Positions 26,800 through 34,703 of a DNA stretch of 64,000 bases are shown here, piece after piece. Every line of letters begins with the position of its first letter. The first letter of the stretch is position 1. The notes below the pieces were generated by a model. It did no database searches. It saw only the letters and a list, made by a program, of their open reading frames with translations, and was not told the origin of the DNA. A program made the position numbers and the translations under genes. The DNA comes from an uncultured Synergistales bacterium. GTDB taxonomy: Bacteria > Synergistota > Synergistia > Synergistales > Aminobacteriaceae. The stretch spans positions 1 through 64,000 of the forward strand of contig CAJOMU010000007.1 in assembly GCA_905235735.1 (NCBI GenBank), given 5' to 3'.

Positions 26800-27213
26800 T
26801 TATTCCTCCTGACTAAGAAGCTCATTCAGCCATTGTTCGAGTGCATTACCTTCACGCAATAATTTTCCGTCAGTTGATGTGAATGCATGTTTAGTATATC
26901 CTTCTGCCACAACTCTCTTTGTATCTGCATGAAGAATTCTGCATGTGAAAGTTACACTTACCTTTGAGAGTTTCGTTATGCTGGTCTCAATTTCAATCTC
27001 ATCATCATACAGCAATGGTGATTTGTATCTGCAATGAGCTTCAACAACAGGTAACATGATACCTTCTGCTTCCCATGAGCTGAAAGTTTTTCCTGAAGCC
27101 CTGCATAATTCAGTTCGTCCCATTTCGAACCAGTTCAAATAGTGCGCGTGATATGCAACTCCCATTTTATCGGTCTCACCGTATCGTACTCTCGTGCGTG
27201 TTATATGTTTCAT
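26800..27213 (-). CDS. acyl-CoA thioesterase, YbgC/4-hydroxybenzoyl-CoA thioesterase family
   Basis: A 137-residue single-domain hotdog-fold thioesterase. The family motif YGETDKMGVAYHAHYLNWFEMGR (shown here in part: TDKMGVAYHAHY) carries the catalytic Asp, near residues 11-33. Such enzymes hydrolyse short acyl-CoA or acyl-ACP. I start at the ATG 27213 because GAGGAGGCAG lies just ahead; an upstream ATG at 27249 has no ribosome site. It is divergent from gyrB. Confidence 0.9.
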   Translation of the reverse strand: MKHITRTRVRYGETDKMGVAYHAHYLNWFEMGRTELCRASGKTFSSWEAEGIMLPVVEAHCRYKSPLLYDDEIEIETSITKLSKVSVTFTCRILHADTKRVVAEGYTKHAFTSTDGKLLREGNALEQWLNELLSQEE

Positions 27214-27258
27214 ATGAACTGCCTCCTCTGAATGAGAGAATAATAACACATGGCCGTT

Positions 27259-27267
27259 TGATATAAT
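27259..27267 (+). promoter_or_regulatory. extended -10 promoter of gyrB
   Basis: TGATATAAT is a perfect extended -10, about 52 bases before the gyrB start. The best ribosome site (AGGAGA, 27295-27300) is unusually far (18 bases) from the ATG. Confidence 0.55.
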
Positions 27268-27318
27268 TCATGAGACGCTTTTTATTTTCATAAAAGGAGA
27301 CACACATATAATTACGAA

Positions 27319-29238
27319 ATGGCAGAAATAGAATCAGAGAAGCACATCAGCGATTACGGAGCAGAAAGCATAAAAGTTCTTGAAGGTCTTGAAGCAGTAC
27401 GCAAACGTCCCGGAATGTATATCGGTGATACAGGTGAACGTGGTCTTCATCATCTAGTGTATGAGGTTGTCGACAACTCAGTCGATGAAGCAATGGCCGG
27501 ATACTGCAACAAGATTCAGGTAATCATACATCAAGATGAAAGCATAACAGTGCAGGATAATGGTCGAGGAATCCCTACAGACCCTCACCCATATAACGGC
27601 AGGCCAACTAGCGAAGTTGTTCTGACGGTCTTACATGCAGGAGGAAAATTCGGAAACGGAGCATACAAAGTTTCAGGTGGACTTCATGGTGTAGGAGTAT
27701 CTGTCGTGAATGCATTATCGGAATGGCTCATCGTTACGATTGCACGAGACGGCATTGAACGTTCGCAGAGATTTGAACGTGGAATACCTGTTACGGATTT
27801 ATCTGAAGGAGTTTCGGCTGACTGGCAGGGAACAAGAATAGATTATCTTCCAGACGCAGAGATATTTGAAGACGTTCATCATTCACTGGATACGCTGAAA
27901 AGCAGGTTAATGGAACTCGCATTCCTGAATCCCGGACTGAGAATATCAGTTCTCGATGAGCGTACAAATGAATCACGTGAATATTTCTTCAAGGGCGGAA
28001 TAAGTGCATTCGTGAAATATATTGACCGCGACAGAACAGCGTTATTCGATAATCCTATAGTGCTTTCGGGTACACGCGATAACATTACGATTGATGTCGG
28101 ACTTCAATACAATGACGGCTACAACGAACACATGTACACGTATGCGAATTTGATTCACACGATTGAAGGCGGAACACATTTAGTCGGACTTCGTACAGCT
28201 CTCACTCGTGCAATCAATGAGGCAGCGAGAAACAACAAAGTCCTTCGCGATAAAGAAGACAATCTCAGCGGCGATGACCTCAAAGAAGGCTTAACGTGCG
28301 TATTGTCAGTTAGACTTAGTGAACCTCAGTTTGAAGGACAGACTAAGACTAAGCTCGGAAACAGTGAAGTTAGAGGTGCAGTTGATTCGGTCGTGTATGA
28401 AGGTCTGCTTTCAGTCTTCGAGGATAGGCCCGAAATTGTGAAACCTATCGTTGAGAAGGCAATACGTGCAAGACGTGCAAGAGAAGCCGCAAAGAAAGCT
28501 CGTGAACTCGTCCGGAAAAGTGCAATGTCGGGAATGAGCCTGCCCGGAAAACTCGCTGATTGTTCATCAAAGCAGGCAGAGAATACTGAACTCTATATAG
28601 TCGAAGGAGATTCAGCAGGAGGTTCGGCCAAGCAGGGAAGGAACAGAACATTTCAGGCTATACTCCCGTTACGAGGAAAGATTCTGAATGTCGAAAAAGC
28701 TCAAATGGATAAAATGCTTGCTAACCGTGAAATTCAGACAATCATAACGGCATTGGGATGCGGAATAGGAGACGAATTTGATGCAACGAAACTGCGCTAT
28801 CATAAGATAATCATCATGACAGATGCTGATGTTGACGGTGCACATATAAGCACGTTATTGCTTACGTTCTTTTATAGACACATGCCCGAATTGTTATCGC
28901 AGGGTTATCTTTATCTCGCACAGCCTCCTTTGTATCGTGTGCAGTATGGGAAAGAAGTGAACTACTGCTACACCGACAAGGAATTACGCAAACATGTAGA
29001 CAGTGCACCAGACCCTTCGAAAGTGAGTGTACAGCGTTACAAGGGATTAGGCGAAATGAATCCCGAACAGTTATGGGAGACTACAATGGATCCGGCGAAT
29101 CGAATCTTGAAACAGGTTGAACTCGATGATAATTTCCTTGCTGATGAATACTTTGATATTCTCATGGGCGATAAGGTAGAACCTCGAAGACAATTCATTA
29201 TATCGAATGCTCATGAAGTGAAAAATCTTGACGTTTAG
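27319..29238 (+). CDS. gyrB: DNA gyrase subunit B
   Basis: A 639-residue ATPase subunit of gyrase, which introduces negative supercoils into DNA. The GHKL ATPase part has VYEVVDNSVDEAMAG, DNGRGIP and GGLHGVGVSVVNALS. The TOPRIM part has EGDSAGG (E429) and the acidic triplet DADVD (D502, D504, D506). The C-terminal QRYKGLGEMNPEQLW block is present, and the length suits the non-enterobacterial form without the long insert. EGDSAGGSAKQGRNR favours GyrB over ParE. gyrA is not in the window. Confidence 0.97.
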   Translation: MAEIESEKHISDYGAESIKVLEGLEAVRKRPGMYIGDTGERGLHHLVYEVVDNSVDEAMAGYCNKIQVIIHQDESITVQDNGRGIPTDPHPYNGRPTSEVVLTVLHAGGKFGNGAYKVSGGLHGVGVSVVNALSEWLIVTIARDGIERSQRFERGIPVTDLSEGVSADWQGTRIDYLPDAEIFEDVHHSLDTLKSRLMELAFLNPGLRISVLDERTNESREYFFKGGISAFVKYIDRDRTALFDNPIVLSGTRDNITIDVGLQYNDGYNEHMYTYANLIHTIEGGTHLVGLRTALTRAINEAARNNKVLRDKEDNLSGDDLKEGLTCVLSVRLSEPQFEGQTKTKLGNSEVRGAVDSVVYEGLLSVFEDRPEIVKPIVEKAIRARRAREAAKKARELVRKSAMSGMSLPGKLADCSSKQAENTELYIVEGDSAGGSAKQGRNRTFQAILPLRGKILNVEKAQMDKMLANREIQTIITALGCGIGDEFDATKLRYHKIIIMTDADVDGAHISTLLLTFFYRHMPELLSQGYLYLAQPPLYRVQYGKEVNYCYTDKELRKHVDSAPDPSKVSVQRYKGLGEMNPEQLWETTMDPANRILKQVELDDNFLADEYFDILMGDKVEPRRQFIISNAHEVKNLDV

Positions 29239-29251
29239 CTTAAAATGTGCT

Positions 29252-29278
29252 TAAGGTATTTGATACCCTGACCGATAA
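29252..29278 (+). promoter_or_regulatory. sigma-28 (FliA) type promoter of fliS-flgN
   Basis: TAAG (29252-29255) and ACCGATAA (29271-29278) are separated by 15 bases, close to the flagellar sigma-28 consensus TAAA-N15-GCCGATAA. It lies 58 bases before fliS, which is exactly the class of gene expected under this factor. Confidence 0.7.
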
Positions 29279-29336
29279 TGACAGCAGGAAATGAGAAAAG
29301 AAAAATGCAAAAACAATTCAGGGGGTTAGTATCAGG

Positions 29337-29912
29337 ATGATAAATAACAATGCACAGTTCACATACCAGGCCACAAGAATTTCAACAGCTACGAAGGAAC
29401 AGTTACTCCTCATAACATACGACATAGGAATTAAGTCATGCAGGACTGCGGAGAATGCACTCTCTGCAAAGAACGGAAAAGCTCCAGATTATGACTTGGC
29501 CAACAGGGAAATAATCCGTGCTCAGGAAGTAATCCGTGAACTCATGGTTACGCTGAACAGGGATAAAGCCGGTGAGATGGGTGATAAGCTCATGCAGTTG
29601 TATGAGTACATGTACCAGCAGCTTGTTGACGCGAACATCAAGAAAGAAACTGAGAACATCAAGGCAGTACGTGAGATGCTCGAAGAACTCAAAGCGACAT
29701 GGGAGAATGCACTCGTTCAGTTACTGCATGAATATCAAGAGGCTCATCCAGAGGATAAAGACCTTCAGAACGCGATGAATGAGATTGAAGGCAAGAAAAC
29801 TGAACAGTCAGCATCACCTGCAAAACCGTCAGCACCTACAGCACCTTCGGCATATAAGGCACCTGCACAATCAGCACAAGCACCGAAGAGGAGTTTTACG
29901 CTTGCAGGATAA
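29337..29912 (+). CDS. fliS: flagellin export chaperone FliS
   Basis: A 191-residue chaperone that binds flagellin in the cytoplasm and keeps it unpolymerised until export. The N-terminal Y.A..I.TAT.EQLLLITYDIGIKSC block and the helical body (ELMVTLNRDKAGEMGDKLMQLYEYMYQQLVDAN) are typical. The core ends near residue 130. A Pro/Ala-rich tail of about 40 residues (PAKPSAPTAPSAYKAPAQ) makes it longer than most. It is first in a unit with the flgN-like gene, behind a sigma-28 promoter. Confidence 0.92.
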   Translation: MINNNAQFTYQATRISTATKEQLLLITYDIGIKSCRTAENALSAKNGKAPDYDLANREIIRAQEVIRELMVTLNRDKAGEMGDKLMQLYEYMYQQLVDANIKKETENIKAVREMLEELKATWENALVQLLHEYQEAHPEDKDLQNAMNEIEGKKTEQSASPAKPSAPTAPSAYKAPAQSAQAPKRSFTLAG

Positions 29913-30384
29913 CAGTGCAAAAAGGATATTAGCTGAAGCAAAAGAGTTAATATCACGCGAGATTAATTTATGCAAAACTTTGAGGGCGATGATTTCGAGG
30001 GAACTTGAAGCCATCGTCCTTGATGGTGATATGGATGCATTGTTTGAGATACTTGAACAGAAAGATAAAATCATCTCACAGCTTCAACTCTTAGCTGACG
30101 GCTGGAGAGATTTGCTCTCTGATGCAGGCATAAATTCATCACCGAACAATAACTTTCCTGAAGGCTTTGGGAAATACCTCCTCTCACTTTATCCTAATGA
30201 CACAGAACTTCCTGAATTGATTCAAGAGAGCAGAGACATTGCAGAGAGCATAATGAAAGCGGAAAATGAAGCAGTATCTGAACTCGATAAATTATCTTCA
30301 AGTCTGAGAGGACAAATGATTACCCGCGTTCATGGAAAGAATGCCGCCGCTAGTTATGCACGGATGGGAGGCTCAATGATATAG
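29902..30384 (+). CDS. FlgN-like flagellar export chaperone
   Basis: A 160-residue, almost entirely helical protein fitting the FlgN family, which chaperones hook-associated proteins FlgK and FlgL. Visible: LCKTLRAMISRELEAIVLDGDMDALFEILEQKDKIISQLQLL and a C-terminal MITRVHGKNAAASYARMGG, a typical FlgN ending. The start is a TTG at 29902 with AGAGGAG 8 bases upstream, overlapping the end of fliS by 11 bases. An upstream ATG in the same frame merely reads through the fliS tail in another frame and is rejected. Confidence 0.75.
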   Translation: MQDNSAKRILAEAKELISREINLCKTLRAMISRELEAIVLDGDMDALFEILEQKDKIISQLQLLADGWRDLLSDAGINSSPNNNFPEGFGKYLLSLYPNDTELPELIQESRDIAESIMKAENEAVSELDKLSSSLRGQMITRVHGKNAAASYARMGGSMI

Positions 30385-30385
30385 C

Positions 30386-31450
30386 ATGAAGAGATTCACT
30401 AACGTAATAATTGTTCTTATGTTATCGATGTTATCCGTGAGTGCCGCATTTTCAGCTGAACCTGACCCCGACTTAGCGAAAGAACGTCAGATAGGACGAA
30501 AGGCAATTGAGCAGATAGAAAAGGAATGGCCTCTCACTAAAGACCCCGCGATAGAATCAAAACTTGAACTCATTCTGAATCATCTTGAGCCTTTCATGGA
30601 ACGCCGCATTGACTGGGAGATTCGATTAGTTAAGACCGAAGAGATGAATGCGTTCTGTATTCCAGGAGGATTCATATTCTTCACGACAGGTATCATTGAT
30701 GCACTGAAAACTGATTCGGAACTTGCTGCTGTCATGGCACACGAAATGATTCATGCTGACAGGAAACATTCTTTGCGCATGGCCGCTGAATCCAACAAAG
30801 TAACTCTCGGTGCACTTGCCGTAATGTTACTCAGTGGAGGTTCTGCTGCTCCGATAATACTTGCTCAGGTTGCACAGGTCGCGATTACGAGTGCATACAC
30901 AATGGAACTTGAAGCTGAAGCTGACAGATTAGGACTTGATGCTCTGATTAGGTCAGGGTATTCACCGACTGGAATGATAACACTGTTTGAGCACTTCATG
31001 TACGAGGAATACAAACAGCCTATCCACGAATACGGCATATACATGAATCACCCTAATACTCCTAAGAGACTTGATGCCGCTGTAAAAATTCTTCATGACA
31101 GAAACATCCCCATTGAACGCAAATATTCGCTCGGTATCCTCAGAACTGACATAAAAGAAAGCACATCAGATATACGTCTAACAGTTGACGGTATTACTGT
31201 AGTATCAGGCAGCAATACATCAGAGAATAAGAACATCATAATGAGAATTCGTGAAGCTCTCGATAAGTATCTTCAGGCTGAACTTGCTCCTTATGATTTG
31301 CATATCGTGAATGGGGCTTTATACATTGGAAATCATTTCACCGCAGGAAATGTGAAAGGCTTAACTCCTCCTCAGGATATACGTGCTAATCTCATGAAGG
31401 CGATTAACAGTGCGAGGGCAAAATTCCCAACATCAAAATTCTTCAAATAG
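30386..31450 (+). CDS. M48-family metalloprotease
   Basis: A 354-residue exported zinc protease. A signal peptide (about 1-23) is followed by the M48 domain with H119-E120-M-I-H123 and the third-ligand segment MELEAEADRLG near 172-182. Relatives include BepA/YfgC, which handle outer-membrane assembly quality control in diderms, so the periplasm is the likely site. The C-terminal 100 residues are an unassigned extension. It starts one base after the flgN-like stop and may share its transcript. Its 3' end overlaps the convergent kinase-like gene by 8 bases. Confidence 0.88.
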   Translation: MKRFTNVIIVLMLSMLSVSAAFSAEPDPDLAKERQIGRKAIEQIEKEWPLTKDPAIESKLELILNHLEPFMERRIDWEIRLVKTEEMNAFCIPGGFIFFTTGIIDALKTDSELAAVMAHEMIHADRKHSLRMAAESNKVTLGALAVMLLSGGSAAPIILAQVAQVAITSAYTMELEAEADRLGLDALIRSGYSPTGMITLFEHFMYEEYKQPIHEYGIYMNHPNTPKRLDAAVKILHDRNIPIERKYSLGILRTDIKESTSDIRLTVDGITVVSGSNTSENKNIIMRIREALDKYLQAELAPYDLHIVNGALYIGNHFTAGNVKGLTPPQDIRANLMKAINSARAKFPTSKFFK

Positions 31451-32282
31451 CAGATATAAGAAGCTGCCTCAGCTTATCGACCGCAAGCCTGACCATAAAA
31501 CTATCAGGTAATGAAATCTCGATTATCACAACATGAAGAAAACTCAGCAACCCTAGAAGCTGTATGTCCCTGCTATTGGCTTCAACTCCGCATAATTCTG
31601 ATGTACGGTAATATATCTTCCGTGCAATATTCTCTGATATTCCGAGAAATCTATCTGAGTTTCCAGGATCAAAATCATTGAAGGCTATGTATGTCCTGTA
31701 GAGACCCGCAAATTCAAACAGATTGCTTCCTGCACTGATCGTGTTCATATCAATCAGAAACATCTCTTTGTTTGAGAGCATAATATTCTTCACCTGTATG
31801 TCTCCGTGAACAAGTCCTCTTGATTCAGGAATTGACCTCACTAAATCCAAAAGAGACGTGTATATCTTCTCTGGCAGTTTATCTCTTATGTCCTCCAGAT
31901 AATTCACGTACACTTCACGGGCATCGGGAAATTCTCCGGGTTCTGATTGCACAGCATTAAATCTCATGATGAAGTCTGCATATTCGGATACTATGCTGTC
32001 GAATTTTTCAGGATGTGAGATAAGAAAGTCACTGCAGTTACGAGCGTCTATAAGTTCAAATATTGAACCGTAAGTGTCGCCTACCTTCGCAATTCCAAAC
32101 GGTATAGCTGTAGGAATTCCCTTGATGAATGCACGCCTTGAACGTTCCTGTTCTGTCTCAATCAATGGAAGGTTTGAAGGATTATCATAGACTTTTACAA
32201 CTGTATCAGCGTCAATCCTGTAGACTTTTCCGAATGCTCCAGTGCCTATGACTTGACACCCTTCAATGTTTATTTCCCTCAT
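31443..32282 (-). CDS. aminoglycoside-phosphotransferase/protein-kinase-like protein
   Basis: A 279-residue protein with the protein-kinase-like fold of small-molecule kinases. A Gly-rich loop (GTGAFGKVYRI, 12-22) and a VVKVY Lys near 30 are followed by the catalytic loop HGDIQVKNIML near 157-167. The metal-binding motif reads IDMN instead of DFD/DFG. The Asp is kept, so activity is possible. It resembles APH-family and Fibrobacter-type paralogues of unknown substrate. It ends convergently on the M48 gene, and the tRNA gene lies just upstream. Confidence 0.7.
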   Translation of the reverse strand: MREINIEGCQVIGTGAFGKVYRIDADTVVKVYDNPSNLPLIETEQERSRRAFIKGIPTAIPFGIAKVGDTYGSIFELIDARNCSDFLISHPEKFDSIVSEYADFIMRFNAVQSEPGEFPDAREVYVNYLEDIRDKLPEKIYTSLLDLVRSIPESRGLVHGDIQVKNIMLSNKEMFLIDMNTISAGSNLFEFAGLYRTYIAFNDFDPGNSDRFLGISENIARKIYYRTSELCGVEANSRDIQLLGLLSFLHVVIIEISLPDSFMVRLAVDKLRQLLISAI

Positions 32283-32316
32283 GTGATACTCCTTTCTCTA
32301 CATTCCTGTGAGAGAA

Positions 32317-32389
32317 CGACCCCGGGGTGATTCGAACACCCGACCTACGGCTTAGGAGGCAGTCGCTCTATCCACTGAGCTACGGGGCC
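32317..32389 (-). tRNA. tRNA-Arg (anticodon CCU)
   Basis: The complement folds as a full cloverleaf. A 7-bp acceptor stem (GGCCCCG / CGGGGTC, one G-U), GCTC/GAGC D stem, anticodon loop CTCCTAA with CCT at 34-36, and GGGTG/CACCC T stem with TTCGAAT are all present. The anticodon stem ACTGC / GCCGT has one T-C mismatch in the middle. The CCA end is not encoded. Confidence 0.95.
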
Positions 32390-32429
32390 GTGTTTAACTT
32401 TGAAAATATAACAACAAAAATAATTTTTG

Positions 32430-33140
32430 TCAAACGTTTAAGGCTCTCATGATTCTTTCCCGACCGGCATTAAAATATTCTTCGTCTATTTCTATTCCGA
32501 TGAAATTACGTTTTAATCTCACTGCCGCAGTCCCAGTTGAACCTACTCCTGAAAACATATCACATACTGTTCCACCTTCAGGTGAGGCTATACTGATTAT
32601 GTGTTCAAGAATTTTTATAGGTTTCTGCGTTGGGTGTTTAGGTTTCTTTATGCGTTCACCTCCCATGCATATAGGCGACTCTATGAAGTTATGCATCTCT
32701 CTCTGACTCTTGAAGTTCCAGATATGTCCTTTGTTCCAGCAGCATATAATCAGTTCACAGCTGTTAAGGAAAGATGACTTTCTGAAATTCGGAGTTGGAT
32801 TAGTCTTGTGCCATACCATAAATTGAAATGTATCGAACTCCGAATCAAAAACTTTGTGATATTCTCCAATTAAGTTATATGAACAGAAAATGAAAATATT
32901 TCCATTGGGCTTTATTATGCGCTTGAATTCAGGGAGAAGCATTGAGGGAATTAAAATTTTTCTGTCCCATTTTGCGAGGTCATTATTTATCTCACTGCGC
33001 CATTTGAATTTCATGTTCCCTCTGCTGTAATTTGCTATGTTATACGGAGGGTCTGTTAGTATCAGGTCTACGCTTCTGTCTGGAATATTCTTCATGAGTT
33101 CAAAGCAATCTCCTTTTAGCAGGATAACATTTTCTTTCAT
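32430..33140 (-). CDS. DNA adenine/cytosine-N4 methyltransferase, beta class, orphan
   Basis: A 236-residue amino-methyltransferase of the N6/N4 family. The catalytic motif LTDPPYN lies near 26-32, ahead of the SAM-binding region CDMFSGVGSTG near 195-205, the beta-class order. HPTQKP near 176 is also typical. It modifies adenine-N6 or cytosine-N4 in a short target that cannot be read here. No restriction endonuclease is adjacent, so it looks like a solitary methylase. I start at the ATG 33140 with AGGAAG ahead; a longer frame begins at 33182. Confidence 0.85.
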   Translation of the reverse strand: MKENVILLKGDCFELMKNIPDRSVDLILTDPPYNIANYSRGNMKFKWRSEINNDLAKWDRKILIPSMLLPEFKRIIKPNGNIFIFCSYNLIGEYHKVFDSEFDTFQFMVWHKTNPTPNFRKSSFLNSCELIICCWNKGHIWNFKSQREMHNFIESPICMGGERIKKPKHPTQKPIKILEHIISIASPEGGTVCDMFSGVGSTGTAAVRLKRNFIGIEIDEEYFNAGRERIMRALNV

Positions 33141-33248
33141 GTGCATCACTTCCTTAAAAATTATCTCATAGTGTATAATCACTCTAAAAATATTTTTCTG
33201 ACAGGAAAGAGATTTATCTGACCTGCAAGAAGGAGGACAAAAACTATA

Positions 33249-34703
33249 ATGCAGACTTTCACATATAATCCCAAATCATCGGACGCAAACGAGTTCATTA
33301 ATCATGATGAAATTCTTGATACTCTCATTTACGCTGAGGCTCACAAGAATGATTCTGAACTCATAGATTCACTCCTCGAAAAAGCAAGACCGAAATATAA
33401 TGCATCAGGCTGTACGTGTTCCGGTTTAACGCACAGAGAAGCATCAGTATTGCTTGCGTGTGAAGACCCAGAGAAGATTAAACGCATTTACGAAGTTGCA
33501 GAAGAAATTAAACTCGCGTTCTACGGAAACCGAATCGTCCTCTTTGCCCCGTTGTATCTCTCGAATTACTGCATCAACGGTTGTCTCTATTGTCCGTATC
33601 ACACGAAGAACAAGACAATCCCCAGAAAGAAACTCACTCAGGATGAAATTCGTGCAGAGGTTATCGCATTGCAGAATATGGGACATAAACGCCTCGCTAT
33701 TGAAGCAGGTGAAGACCCCGTGAATAATCCGATTGAATACATCCTCGAAAGCATAAAAACAATCTACAGTGTTCACCATAAGAACGGAGACATAAGACGC
33801 GTCAATGTGAATATCGCCGCAACTACAGTTGAGAATTTCAGAAAGCTCAAGGAAGCAGGAATCGGAACATACATTCTGTTTCAGGAGACGTATAACAGAA
33901 AACGTTATGAGGAACTTCATCCCACAGGGCCGAAACATGATTACGCATATCACACTGAAGCTCATGACAGAGCAATGCAGGGAGGGATTGATGATGTAGG
34001 TCTCGGAGTTCTCTTTGGGCTTGAAGGTTACAAGTACGAGTTCGCAGGTTTGCTCATGCACGCAGAACATCTTGAAGCTGTCTTCGGAGTTGGGCCTCAC
34101 ACAATAAGCGTACCGAGAGTGAAACCCGCAGATGATATTGACCCTGAAGAGTTCAACAATTCCATTCCCGATGAAATTTTCACGAAGATTGCCGCATGCA
34201 TAAGAGTTGCTGTGCCCTACACAGGAATGATCATCTCAACGCGTGAGAGTGAAGAAGTTCGTGCAAAAATGCTTCAGGTTGGAATTTCACAGATAAGCGG
34301 AGGTTCACGAACGTCTGTAGGAGGTTACACTGAAGAAGAAAGACCTCACGATACAGAACAGTTTGATGTTTCTGACCAGAGAACACTAGATGAAGTAGTT
34401 CAATGGCTTATGAAACAGAATCATATTCCTTCATTCTGTACTGCATGTTACAGAGCTGGCAGGACTGGTGATAGGTTCATGGCCTTGTGCAAGTCAGGGC
34501 AGATTCTCAACTGCTGTCATCCGAATGCGTTAATGACACTCACGGAATATCTCGAAGATTACGCTTCACCAGAGACGAAACGAATCGGTTATGAGATGAT
34601 TGAACGTGAACTCATGAGAATTCCTCGTGAGAATGTTCGTGAGATTGCACGCAATAATATCGAGGCCATGAAAAATGGTAATGCACGAGATTTCAGGTTC
34701 TAG
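33249..34703 (+). CDS. hydG: [FeFe]-hydrogenase maturase HydG (radical SAM tyrosine lyase)
   Basis: A 484-residue radical-SAM enzyme that cleaves tyrosine to make the CO and CN ligands of the [FeFe]-hydrogenase active site. The SAM cluster motif is C108-x3-C112-x2-C115 (NYCINGCLYCPYH). The second-cluster cysteines appear near the C-terminus (CTACYRAG...GQILNCCHPNA), which separates HydG from ThiH. AAGGAGG sits before the ATG. A TATAAT (33174-33179) framed by AGTG/CACT may be its -10. The hydF gene overlaps its end by about 25 bases. hydE is not in the window. Confidence 0.95.
   Translation: MQTFTYNPKSSDANEFINHDEILDTLIYAEAHKNDSELIDSLLEKARPKYNASGCTCSGLTHREASVLLACEDPEKIKRIYEVAEEIKLAFYGNRIVLFAPLYLSNYCINGCLYCPYHTKNKTIPRKKLTQDEIRAEVIALQNMGHKRLAIEAGEDPVNNPIEYILESIKTIYSVHHKNGDIRRVNVNIAATTVENFRKLKEAGIGTYILFQETYNRKRYEELHPTGPKHDYAYHTEAHDRAMQGGIDDVGLGVLFGLEGYKYEFAGLLMHAEHLEAVFGVGPHTISVPRVKPADDIDPEEFNNSIPDEIFTKIAACIRVAVPYTGMIISTRESEEVRAKMLQVGISQISGGSRTSVGGYTEEERPHDTEQFDVSDQRTLDEVVQWLMKQNHIPSFCTACYRAGRTGDRFMALCKSGQILNCCHPNALMTLTEYLEDYASPETKRIGYEMIERELMRIPRENVREIARNNIEAMKNGNARDFRF

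Noticed and set aside
29779-29901. Longer N-terminus for the FlgN-like protein
   Set aside because: That part is the fliS tail read in another frame, and a TTG with an excellent ribosome site lies at 29902.
32317-33140. Genomic island integrated at the tRNA-Arg gene
   Set aside because: No integrase, no duplicated tRNA 3' end and no mobile genes were seen.
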